From contig CP136061.1 in the NCBI GenBank assembly GCA_032622095.1, forward strand, positions 61,941,127 to 62,005,126: a stretch of DNA of 64,000 bases, in the 5' to 3' direction. Origin of the DNA: Siphonodentalium dalli. Taxonomy: Eukaryota; Mollusca; Scaphopoda; Gadilida; Siphonodentaliidae. Position 1 is the first letter of the stretch. Each line of letters starts with the position of its first letter. A program made the position numbers and the translations under genes. The notes below the pieces were generated by a model. The model was not told the origin of the DNA. It searched no databases and saw nothing but the letters and a program-made list of their open reading frames with translations. Shown in pieces: positions 35,811-47,900 of this stretch.

Positions 35811-37939
35811 ATTCTATATACATGTAGAGATATCACCCTTCAGATTAAATATGATACTCAATCGAAACCACGCATGCCACATGTGGTCGCCATTATATAC
35901 CAATCGCCATGTAATCGTGAATCCCGATTATAAATTGTTTGGTAGTCAAACGTGTGCATATTAGCTGCTTGTGACATATTTGAAAATCGTGACCGATGCC
36001 GCCATCAGCCTTTATTTGACATTTCTAGACTACCGATCTATACGCATCGTATTAATAGCTGGTTGAATATACATGCTTTACTGAATTATATATAAACCAG
36101 AGGTGAGATCAACACATGTTATCGTTACATATAGGCACGGAGACTATGTTAGTGTGGGGCAAACGAAGACGCGCTGATATAAATAAAAACGAAACAGAAG
36201 AATGTTGTCTCACTAAGTGCAATCTCATTTCGCGTTGGAACGATGAATTCCCCCAGTTAGAATTCTTTTTCTTCGTTTTTTCAATCTGAGTTGACCAAGT
36301 TATAAACTACTCATATGTGACCTTTATGTTGTCCAGAACGTCGCCACAAACCGAAGTGACAGTATTTTTTTGGCCCACATGTTTTTCAAACCTTAAGACG
36401 AACCTATAGTATATATACTTCATCGCTTTTATGAAATTCCGGCGGGCAAATAGGTCAACAATTGCCGTACTAATATTGAATTAAAGAATATATATATATA
36501 TAAATTTACCAGCTCTTGTTCAACGCTCTGCAAAAAAAGGTGCCACGATACACTATTTATTGTTGCCATAATTATATATGGTAAAGTGAAACAATGAACT
36601 CTTATTGTTCCGTGCGCAATGAATTCTCGTTTAAAAGGGGCAAATTCTCAGCTTGAACGAACAAAAAATTGGCGACAGATGTTTCGCCCTGTGATCTAGC
36701 TGATTTGATATACATGTACTGCAGAGATGCATGTATACCTTTCTCGTGAGCATTTTCCTCGCAGCCAGTGTAACCCTGGTTTCAGAATTATGCTATATGT
36801 ACAAGTCAGAAATGAGATTGGCACATATCGTTGAATGCAGACATGCGGGCTGTGTTTTATGGGAGCAAACGAAGAAACGCCGATATAAATAAAAACAAGA
36901 AAATCTGTTGTCATTGGTGCGATGAATCGCATAGATACTCGACAATCGGCACTACATGTCTCGTTATTTCCTCAGAAGAATGTTGTACCAGGTCTTCTCA
37001 GTATGGGATCTCATTCCGCGTAGGGATGATGACTTCCCCTGGTACGGGCCGTTTGTTCTCTAATCATTCTCAGGCCCAGCTAATTAATGTATATCTATTC
37101 ACATAGGTAGCACTGTGTATAAGCAATACATGCACAACTCCCATCTACTACCTGCGAGTCTTGTATTACCTGTTATTTTTAGCCCCGATAAAAGGTAGAT
37201 GCTCATAAGACAGTGAAGCAGAACGCACGGGTGCTGGAGATGTGTAGGTAAAGATGGGTTTTCTTGGCCGTTTTTTATATACATGCGTGATTACCCTGGT
37301 AGATTTACTCTCTCGTGTTCGCGCCTCGTGCCACAGTTAACGATGTGATTAACACTGAAACGGCTGCTGCTTAGACGTTTCGTGCCTTCTTAAAATTAGT
37401 GATGGTTTATAATACCGTAATTTAAGTTGGTATGATATCTCGACAGTTCGATGCGATATACAAAATATGTTTTATCACAATTCGTTTTATGTTCTCTAAA
37501 TGTACATACATGTATATGCCTAAAGGTATATATACCGTAATGTTTTTTATTCGATCAATGTATAAATTATATCGATATTATATTCAAACAATTGAACACT
37601 CTCATGTTTTGAAATTAGTTGTTTTCAGAATTCAAGTATATGGGAACAATTACTAATGAACCATTCGACGTCTATTTTAATATATTATTTTTGGTCAAAG
37701 ATAATCAGTGTGAATACATCAATTGTGGATTGTCAACGTTATATCTAAATGGATGTTAACACAAAAGCAGTATATCCTGCATAGATTCTTTTGTAGTTCA
37801 CTCGGCCGCTAACATGTGCTAAGATATTGAATGTTTGTCCTCGCCATGTGTTTCTTCCATCTCTGTGTGGCGTTTCTTACATTTTGCTACCCAAACTGTC
37901 CCTGCGACCAGGAGCTTAACTACTGCTACCTCCCTGTGC
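35811..37939. other. Gene-free DNA with a dispersed repeat pair
   Basis: About 36150-36250 and 36845-37030 share GCAAACGAAGANNCGC, GATATAAATAAAAAC, AGAAGAATGTTGT and AATCTCATTNCGCGT in the same orientation, so they are copies of one unnamed repeat. No gene is recognised. Confidence 0.5.
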
Positions 37940-37987
37940 AGAACCGGTTCAAATGGGGTGGTTGCTAGCTAAGACGGAAGTGAATAT

Positions 37988-38365
37988 GTTACCCCCCCCC
38001 CCCCCTCACGCACACACACGATACGGTCGGATTTGCTTTGCATGTACGCAAAACACAAGGGTAACACCGACCGTATAATACCGCCCTCATCAGGAGTTCG
38101 TATACTAGATGGTTCGTGCGGAACCGGTATCGTTAACCCATAACAAACGGCAACAGCAAATTTACCGATCGCCCGTGGATGCAGTTGTGTTTCGCTGCAT
38201 GATAGTATATCCCTTTCCGTGGTCAGTCAACTGAGAGAGGCCCGGTCGGTGCCTTTTTCTTTTGGTTTTGTTTACCTGGCGGAACCGACCGTAAGTTAGT
38301 CGTTAATGATACCGGTTCCGCTCGATCAACCGATCAACCCTCGGGGGGGGGGGGGGGATGTGTCA
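37988..38365. repeat. GC-rich block between a C run and a G run
   Basis: A C run (about 37992-38006) and a G run (38343-38357) bound about 340 bp with inverted motifs: ATACGGTCGG (38021) against CCGACCGTAT (38068), and GAACCGGT/ACCGGTTC variants at 37941, 38122 and 38311. It resembles a decayed foldback element. Its base composition clearly differs from the surrounding AT-rich DNA. Confidence 0.5.
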
Positions 38366-38547
38366 AAAGGTGTGTGAATTCCGGCAGTATATATATGCTA
38401 GCGTAGACATTATTTACTATTTCCTGATCTTGGAGAAATAATGAAACATGCACTGTAAATTAAACAGTGCAATTCTAGGTCATTTGAGCAATGGTCTTGG
38501 TAACTTCTGAGGTATATTATATACGGGATGGACAAATCCGTGGCGTC

Positions 38548-39187
38548 TTAAAGGGGTACACTAAATCTGGCCATTTATGGGAGAATCTACTTTTATACTC
38601 AACATAATATATGCAACAACTGCTTTATGAATGATGCAAACAACATGGTAACTATCATTTATATACATCATATCGTCTCACCGTTTTTGTAATGAGAATA
38701 TCGATTGGAATAGTAGACCACCAAATGGTTCTATATAACCAAATTTATTACCTGCATACTCTGTACGATGATTCAATTACCTTACCCTATCTCCTGAACC
38801 AGCCTGATGTGTATATAAACAAAGATTTACTTTTGTAGGAACATTCAACAATCCGCATTAAATTTATGTTCGTGTCTTTATATTATGGGAGAGGAGCGTT
38901 TTCTAAGTTGAAATAACTTGTGCTCCGATCCCCATTGTACTCCCATCATATGTTTATGTTATTACAGCTTGTGTATTATTACTTATATTATGTTAATGTA
39001 TGGGATGTTCAATAAAATATGGAATGAATCCTTTATATAATTACCATGTTTGCATTGTTCATAGAGCACATGAGTGTATTTTGCATTATCCATGGCTCAA
39101 ATTTATTCATTTGTTACATATATTCATTTGAGAATAAAAGTAGATGGTCCCATAAATGGCCGGATTTAGTGTAAAGTACCCCCTTAA
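38548..39187. mobile_element. Kolobok/T2-like MITE with TTAA target duplication
   Basis: TTAA occurs at 38548-38551 and 39184-39187. The left end reads TTAAAGGGGTACACTAAATC. The right end, inverted, reads TTAAGGGGGTAC then ACACTAAATCCGG. The arms stay similar for about 55 bp through GGCCATTTATGGG and CTACTTTTAT. TTAA plus an AGGGG-type start matches the TTAAAGGRR ends of the T2/Kolobok group. The interior is AT-rich with no coding. Confidence 0.72.
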
Positions 39188-40374
39188 TGCCTAATAAAAA
39201 AGCTGTATGTATACTGTACTATACTAGTATGCAGATGATCCGTCCGACTAACACTAATTTGGTCAAACGTTCCTGCGCCAAATTTCTTACCATGCAGTGA
39301 CCGAATTAAAATGAAACATAAACCTCACATACATTTAAAACCGTATAAATGCAACATTTATACACAGCTGGCATGCGGGGCTGAATGTATGGAACAAATA
39401 AAAGAGCACCAACATAATCAGTCCTGTTGAAACTAGACCAATATTTCATTTGAATCAACACACGATATAAATGAGATGCAACATAATACGAGGATAAACA
39501 TGAAACGATCATAGAATATCACTACAATAATTACCGCTGTTAGACATAGAACGTGTATCTAAATGTCCTTTATAATTTGTGGCAAATTAACTGTCGGTGA
39601 ATTGCCAAAAGTCAAAACATTGCGACAAAGACTCTTTTGAAAGTCGATATATTAAAATCAATGATTGGGTTATTGTGTTTCATCTCATTATTTCCCAGTT
39701 TAGAAAATGTACCAAGAAGTTTAAACATATTTTATTGTATAATACATATTTAATCAATATAGGATCAGGGTACAAGTTTGAACAAGTTATATAAATCTTG
39801 TGCCCCATCCTACAAATTAGTTCCATGGCATCAAATCGGATTGAACATCATTAACGCCGAACTTGGCATGATAACTCGATAGACAGATGCATGCGTAATT
39901 AATGCCGCATATTGCGTCATTATTGTGTCAGATTCTGTGCCAATGGTCGTAAAAATAGGTACTCTCAAGAATGTCAATGTGGTTTGAGAACATTGAAAAG
40001 ACCGTGTAGCAGCTTGCATGCACCTTTTTTGGCATATCTATACATGGCGAGTATCGGAGACTATACTTACTGTAACCGATTGAAACATAGATCAAGCCAT
40101 GAATCTCGACGTCGGCTACTACGCTCGTATAGATCATACTCCACCTGTTGAAACTCCGGGAAATTTGTGATGTTTTGACTGGGAACTTGATAAGTGTTCA
40201 TTGATCGTTTATTGTAAGTGGCATGTGCATAAATTACAATAAAGCAACAACATAAAGTTAACATAAACGCACCGACCTCCACGGCCTATATGTCACTATA
40301 ATACATATCAATATTTTCGATCGGAATGGTACATCGAGATTTCCCTCTAACCAAATCAAGCTTGAAAATCGGTC
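39188..40374. other. Gene-free DNA with a repeat related to 20.7 kb
   Basis: About 40120-40200 (TATAGATCATACTCCACCTGTT and ACTGGGAACTTGATAA) is a diverged copy of 20710-20790. No gene is recognised. Confidence 0.4.
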
Positions 40375-40490
40375 CCGATTTCCATCCATGCATGCGGGGA
40401 TCGAACCCGCCGCGCCAACCTGGTCTAGCCCAGACTGTGATGATCTTATCCACAACCGAATCACCTCGACTACGGGGATATCCTTAAAAA
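40375..40490 (-). mobile_element. tRNA-like SINE head (fragment)
   Basis: On the minus strand GCGGGTTCGATCCCCGC forms a perfect T-arm and contains a polymerase III B box. About 47 bases upstream lies an A-box-like TGATTCGGTTGTGGATAAG. The acceptor ends do not pair, so it is not an intact tRNA gene; a tRNA-derived SINE head fits better. Confidence 0.45.
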
Positions 40491-40568
40491 GGAAGCCCTT
40501 TCACCGAGAGTTAGGAAGCGTATAAGTCTGAACATGGGTTCGAACCTACTAGGCCTATCTTCGAAATT

Positions 40569-40571
<3 letters not shown>

Positions 40572-40629
<58 letters not shown>

Positions 40630-40664
40630 ACTCTCTCTCCTTTCTCTCTCTTTATTTCCTTCTT

Positions 40665-40721
<57 letters not shown>
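40572..40721. repeat. (TA)n followed by (TC)n microsatellite
   Basis: About 28 TA units (40572-40627) are followed by interrupted CT/TC units to 40721. Open frames encoding YIYI or RERE runs here are artefacts. Confidence 0.95.
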
Positions 40722-40723
<2 letters not shown>

Positions 40724-40904
40724 AGAGTGTTTGGTGGTTTATGTGCCAACCGGTCCTGAAACAGTGATGTGGGGACACTACTTTCCAGTGGCGTTAGAAG
40801 CACGTGCCAAATTAATAGTAATGCCCCGACGCACTGTCTATCGGTAGCCCTTTTCAGAATATGAACTCTCTCCACGCAACCAGAATAATCTTGAATCATA
40901 TCCA

Positions 40905-41174
40905 CGAATGAGATACAGGTTTATGGGAACAACATTCGGGGAAGATATGGTTTATGGGCCAGAGAGACATTCCTTATATGGGGACCTGATTTTCAGAGAG
41001 CAGGTTTGTGGGACTGGAAAACTATATATATGGGGACGTGATTATGAGAGTAGGGTTTATGGGCCAGAAGATAATCGTTTTATGGGACTGATCACTGATT
41101 GTGATAGGCCTAGTACACTCTGTACACTCTGTCTATATAATATATGCTGTCCGTCGTGTTAAGCGTGTTTAGCA
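40905..41174. repeat. Degenerate 30-bp minisatellite left of the array
   Basis: About seven imperfect copies of AGGTTTATGGGNCCAGAGAG-type text (GGTTTATGGGAACAAC, GGTTTATGGGCCAGAG, TATATGGGGACCTGA, GGTTTGTGGGACTGG, GGTTTATGGGCCAGA) lead into the array. They share GGTTTATGGGGAC with the subunits inside the array units. Confidence 0.65.
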
Positions 41175-44100
41175 GGTTTATCGGGCCATGTGAGGGCCAG
41201 TAGGTTCTGAGGCGCCGGAAGAATGGGGGCAGAGCGGGGGCAGCTGACCCCCTGCCCTTGGTCAAGGGGCGAGCGGGACAGGACACGCCATTTTTCTGGT
41301 GACTGAAAATAGTTTTATGTGTTAAATCTTGTATTTTTGACTAGTTGTGTGATGGCCAAATCAAAAATCTAATTAAAAGACAAACTAATGGAAATCATCT
41401 TTCTCCGAGAAGTCTGAATAAACAAAAAACGAAATGGAATTCCTGACAATACTGAATAAATCAGCGCGACCGTTGTTTCAATTTTATTACCTTATTTATC
41501 AAAATAATCGTTGACAATTTCTGCAAGCGACCTATATTCAGCATTTTCAGAAATTCCATAAGTTTTTCTTTTAATTAGACTTGTGATTTGACCATCACAG
41601 ATGTCGACCAGATTTTGTGTTTAGCAATCTCTAGCTGAGCAAACGATGGATGGATTTTCATAATTATAGTATGTGTCGGAGAGCAGGTTTATGTGGCCCC
41701 TGGGTGAGAGTGTAGTTTTATGGGGACGCCATATCAGAGGTTTATCGGGCACACCGTGTGGGAGAGTAGGTATATGGGGGCCCAAAATATAGGTAAGGCA
41801 GTAGTTTTATGAGGACACCGTATCGGGGAGTAGGTTTATCGGGAACGCTGTGTCACATGGGCCCACATGCGATTAACATGACGTATATACCAGAGCGGAG
41901 GGGGGGCAACCGACCCCCTGCCCTTGGCCAAGGGGCGAGCGGGACAGGACATGCCATTTTTCTGGCGACTGAAAATAGTTTTATGTGTTAAATCTTGTAT
42001 TTTTACAGCACAATCTGACTATTTGGGTTCAAAAACCAGCAATATCATTATATCACAAGGTTTAGTAATTTTGTGAAAATTTTATAACACAAATGGTCGC
42101 ACAAATAGACGTCACAAAAAATATGACCGATTAAGATTTAATTATCTGGTTGACATATATTGTGTGATGGCCAAATCAAAAATCTAATTAAAAGAAAAAC
42201 CAAAGGAAATCATCTTTCTCCAAGAAGTCTGAATAAACAAAAAACTATATGGAATTCCTGACAATACGGAATAAATCAGCGCGACCATTGTTTCAATTTT
42301 CAATTTATTATCTTATTTATCAAAATAATCGTTGACAATTTCTGCAAGCGACCTATATTCAGCATTGGCAGAAATTCCATAAGTTTTTCTTTTAATTAGA
42401 CTTGTGATTTGGCCATCACAGATGTCGACCAGATTTTGGGGAGGGAATTTTGTGTTTAGCAATCTCCAGCTGAGCAAACGATGGATGGATCGATTTTCAT
42501 AATTATAGTATGTGTCGGAGAGCAGGTGTATGTGGCCCCTGAGTGAGAGTGTAGTTTTATGGGGACGCCATATCAGAGGTTTATCGGACACACCATGTGG
42601 GAGAGTAGGTATATGGGGACCCAAAATATAGGTGAGAGAGTAGTTTTATGAGGACACCGTATCGGGGAGTGGGTTTGTCGGTAACGCTGTGTCACAGGGG
42701 CCCACATGCGTGTAACATGACGTATATACCAGAGTGGGGGGCAGCTGCCCTTGGCCAAGGGGCGAGCGGGACAGGACATGCCATTTTTCTGGCGACTGAA
42801 AATAGTTTTATGTGTTAAATCTTGTATTTTTACAGCACAATATGACTATTTGGGTTCAAAAACCAGCAATATCATTATATCACAAGGTTTAGTAATTTTG
42901 TGAAAATTTTATCACAAAAATGGTCGCACAAATAGACTTCACTAAAAATATGACCGATTAAGATTTAATTATCTGGTTGACATATTTTGTGATGGCCAAA
43001 TCAAAAATCTAATTAAAAGAAAAACCAATAGAAATCATCTTTCTCCGAGAAGTCTGAATAAACAAAAAACTAAATGGAATTCCTGACAATATGGAATAAA
43101 TCAGCGCGACCGTTGTTTCAATTTTCAATTTATTATCTTATTTATCAAAATAATCGTTGACAATTTCTGCAAGCGACCTATATTCAGCATTGGCAGAAAT
43201 TCCATAAGTTTTTCTTTTAATTAGACTTGTGATTTGGCCATCACAGATGTCGACCAGATTTTGTGTTTAGCAATCTCTAGCTGATCAAACGATGGATGGA
43301 CTTTCATAATTATAGTATATGTGTCGGAGAGCAGGTTTATGTGGCCCCTGAGTGAGAGTGTAGTTTTATGGGGACGCCATATCAGAGGTTTATCGGACAC
43401 ACCGTGTGGGAGAGTAGGTATATGGGGACCCAAAATATAGGTGAGAGAGTAGTTTTATGAGGACACCGTATCGGGGGGTATAGGTTTATCGGGAACGCTG
43501 TGTCACAGGGGCCCACATGCGTGTAACATGACGTATATACCAGAGCGGGGGTGGTGGCAGCTGACCCCCCTCTGCCCTTGGCCAAGGGGCGAGCGGGACA
43601 GGACATACCATTTTTCTGGCGACTGAAAGTAGTTTTATGTGTTAAATCTTGTATTTTTACAGCACAATCTGACTATTTGGGTTCAAAAACCAGCAATATC
43701 ATTATATCACAAGGTTTAGTAATTTTGTGAAAATTTTATCACAAAAATGGTCGCACAAATAGACTTCACTGAAAATATGACCGATTAAGATTTAATTATC
43801 TGGTTGACATATTGTGTGATGGCCAAATCAAAAATCTAATCAAAAGAAAAACCAAAGGAAATCATCTTTCTCCAAGAAGTCTGAATAAACAAAAAACTAA
43901 ATGGAATTCCCGACAATACGGAATAAATCAGCGCGACCGTTGTTTCAATTTTCAATTTATTATCTTATTTATCAAAATAATCGTTGACAATTTCTGCAAG
44001 CGACCTATATTCAGCATTGGCAGAAATTCCATAAGTTTTTCTTTTAATTAGACTTGTGATTTGGCCATCATAGATGTCGACCAGATTTTGGGGAGGACAT

Positions 44101-44631
44101 TTTGTGTTTAGCAATCTCTAGCTACGCAAACGATGGATGGATTTTCATAATTATAGCATGTGTCGGAGAGCAGGTTTATGTGGCCCCTGAGTGAGAGTGT
44201 AGTTTTATGGGGACGCCATATCAGAGGTTTATCGGGCACACCATGTGGGAGAGTAGGTATATGGGGGCCCAAAATATAGGTGAGAGAGTAGTTTTATGAG
44301 GACACCGTAACGGGGAGTAGTTTTATCGGGAACGCTGTGTCACATGGGCCCACATGCGATTAACGTGACGTATATACCAGATCGGGGGTGGTGGCAGCTG
44401 ACCCCCTGCCCTTGGCCAAGGGACGAGCGGGACAGGACATGCCATTTTTCTGGCGACTGAAAATAGTTTTATGTGTTAAATCTTGTATTTTTACAGCACA
44501 ATCTGACTATTTGGGTTCAAAAACCAGCAATATAATTATATCACAAGGTTTAGTAATTTTGTGAAAATTTTATCACATAAATGGTCGCACAAATAGACTT
44601 CACTGAAAATATGACCGATTAAGATTTAATT

Positions 44632-44920
44632 ATCTGGTTGACATATTGTGTGATGGCCAAATCAAAAATCTAATTAAAAGAAAAACCAAAGGAAATCATC
44701 TTTCTCCAAGAAGTCTGAATAAACAAAAAACTAAATGGAATTCCCGACAATACGGAATAAATCAGCGCGACCGTTGTTTCAATTTTCAATTTATTATCTT
44801 ATTAATCAGAATAATCGTTGACAATTTCTGCAAGCGACCTATATTCAGCATTGGCAGAAATTCCATAAGTTTTTCTTTTAATTAGACTTGTGATTTGGCC
44901 ATCACAGATGTCGACCAGAT
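44632..44920. repeat. Foldback inside each array unit (example: unit 4/5)
   Basis: The left arm ATCTGGTTGACAT, TGTGATGGCCAAATC, TCTAATTAAAAGAAAAAC is mirrored by GTTTTTCTTTTAATTAGAC, GATTTGGCCATCACA, ATGTCGACCAGAT at the right. Inverted similarity continues inward (GGAATTCCCGACAATAC against GCATTGGCAGAAATTCC). The left arm carries a partial duplication (AAAAACCAAAGGAA and AAAAAACTAAATGGAA). The same structure recurs in every full unit. Confidence 0.85.
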
Positions 44921-47900
44921 TTTGGGGAGGGCATTTTGTGTTTAGCAATCTCTAACTGAGCAAACGATGGATGGACTTTCATAATTATAGCATGTGTCGG
45001 AGAGCAGGTTTATGTGGCCCCTGGGTGAGAGTGTAGTTTTATGGGGACGCCATATCACAGGTTTATCGGGCACACCATGTGGGAGAGTAGGTATATGGGG
45101 ACCCAAAATATAGGTGAGAGAGTAGTTTTATGAGGACACCGTATCCGGGAGTGGGTTTATCGGTAACGCTGTGTCACAGGGGCCCACATGCGTGTAACAT
45201 GACGTATATACCAGAGTGGGGGGGGGGCAGCTGACCCCCTGCCCTTGGCCAAGGGGTGAGCGGGACAGGACATGCCATTTTTCTGGCGACTGAAAATAGT
45301 TTTGTGTGTTAAATCTTGTATTTTTACAGCACAATCTGACTATTTGGGTTCAAAAACCAGCAATATCATTATATCACAAGGTTTAGTAATTTTGTGAAAA
45401 TTTTATCATAAAAATGGTCGCACAAATAGACGTCACTAAAAATATGACCGATTAAGATTTAATTATCTGGTTGACATATTGTGTGATGGCCAAATCAAAA
45501 ATCTATTTAAAAGACAAACTAATGGAAATCATCTTTCTCCGAGAAGTCTGAATAAACAAAAAACTAAATGGAATTCCTGACAATACTGAATAAATCAGCG
45601 CGACCGTTGTTTCAATTTTATTATCTTATTTATCAAAATAATCGTTGACAATTTCTGCAAGCGACCTATATTCAGCATTGTCAGAAATTCCATAAGTTTT
45701 TCTTTTAATTAGACTTGTGATTTGGCCATCACAGATGTCGACCAGATTTTGTGCTTAGCAATTTCTAGCTGAGCAAACGATGGATGGATTTTCATAATTA
45801 TAGTATGTGTCGGAGGGCAGGTTTATGTGGCCCCTGGGTGAGAGTGTAGTTTTATGGGGACGCCATAACAGAGGTTTATCGGGTACACCGTGTGGGAGAG
45901 TAGGTATATGGGGGCCCAAAATATAGGTGAGAGAGTAGTTTTATGAGGACACCGTATCGGGAAGTAGGTTTATCGGGAACGCTGTGTCACAGGGGCCCAC
46001 ATGCGTGTAACATGACGTATATACCAGAGCGGGGGGGGCAGCTGACCCCCTGCCCTTGGCCAAGGGGCGAGCGGGACAGGACATGCCATTTTTCTGGCGA
46101 CTGCAAATAGTTTTATGTGTTAAATCTTGTATTTTTACAGCACAATCTAACTATTTGGGTTCAAAAACCAGCAATATCATTATATCACAAGGTTTAGTAA
46201 TTTTGTGAAAATGTTATCACAAAAATGGTCGCACAAATAGACGTCACTAAAAATATGACCGATTAACATTTAATTATCTGGTTGACATATTGTGTGATGG
46301 CCAAATCAAAAATCTAATTAAAAGACAAACTAATGGAAATCATCTTTCTCCGAGAAGTCTGAATAAACAAAAAACTAAATGGAATTCCTGACAATACTGA
46401 ATAAATCAGCGCGACCGTTGTTTCAATTTTATTATCTTATTTATCAAAATAATCGTTGACAATTTCTGCAAGCGACCTATATTCAGCATTGTCAGAAATT
46501 CCATAAGTTTTTCTTTTAATTAGACTTGTGATTTGGCCATCACAGATGTCGACCAGATTTTGGGCTTAGCAATCTCCAGCTGAGCAAACGATGGATGGAT
46601 TTTCATAATTATAGTATGTGTCGGAGAGCAGGTTTATGTGGCCCCTGGGTGAGAGTGTAGTTTTATGGGGACGCCATATCAGAGGTTTATCGGACACACC
46701 GTGTGGGAGAGTAGGTATATGGGGGCCCAAAATATAGGTGAGAGAGTAGTTTTATGAGGACACCGTATCGGGGAGTAGGTTTATCGGGAACGCTGTGTCA
46801 CAGGGGCCCACATGCGTGTAACATGACGTTTATACCAGAGCGGGGGGGGGCAGCTGACCCCATACCCTTGGCCAAGGGGCGAGCGGGACAGGACATGCCA
46901 TTTTTCTGGCGACTGAAAATAGTTTTATGTGTTAAATCTTGTATTTTTACAGCACAATCTGACTAATTGGGTTCAAAAACCAGCAATATCATTATATCAC
47001 AAGGTTTAGTAATTTTGTGAAAATTTTATCACAAAAATGGTCGCACAAATAGACGTCACTAAACATATGACCGATTAAGATTTAATTATCTGGTTGACAT
47101 ATTGTGTGATGGCCAAATCAAAAATCTAATTAAAAGAAAAACTAATGGAAATCATCTTTCTCCGAGAAGTCTGAATAAACAAAAAACTAAATGGAATTCC
47201 TGACAATACGGAATAAATCAGCGCGACCGTTGTTTCAATTTTCAATTTATTATCTTATTTATCAAAATAATCGTTGACAATTTCTGCAAGCGACCTATAT
47301 TCAGCATTGTCAGAAATTCCATAAGTTTTTCTTTTAATTAGACTTGTGATTTGGCCATCACAGATGTCGACCAGATTTTGTGTTTAGCAATCTCTAGCTG
47401 AGCAAACGATGGATGGATTTTCATTATTATAGTATGTGTCGGAGAGCAGGTGTATGTGGCCCCTGGGTGAGAGTGTAGTTTTATGGGGACGCCACATCAG
47501 AGGTTTATCGGGCACACCGTGTGGGAGAGTAGGTATATGTGGGCCCAAAATATAGGTGAGAGAGTAGTTTTATGAGGACACCGTATCGGGGAGTAGGTTT
47601 ATCGGGAACGCTGTGTCACAGGGGCCCACATGCGTGTAACATGACGTATATACCAGAGCGGGGGGGGGGGGGCAGCTGACCCCCTGCCTTTGGCCAAGGT
47701 GCGAGCGGGACAGGACATGCCATTTTTCTGGCGACTGAAAATAGTTTTATGTGTTAAATCTTGTATTTTTACAGCACAATCTGACTATTTGGGTTCAAAA
47801 ACCAGCAATATCATTATATCACAAGGTTTAGTAATTTTGTGAAAATTTTATCACAAAAATGGTCGCACAAATAGACGTCACTAAAAATATGACCGATTAA

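Noticed and set aside
40375-40450. Intact tRNA gene on the minus strand
   Set aside because: Only the T-arm is perfect; the acceptor stem does not pair, so a SINE head is the better reading.
40470-40905. Open frames with YIYI and RERE runs
   Set aside because: Translations of the (TA)n and (TC)n microsatellites.
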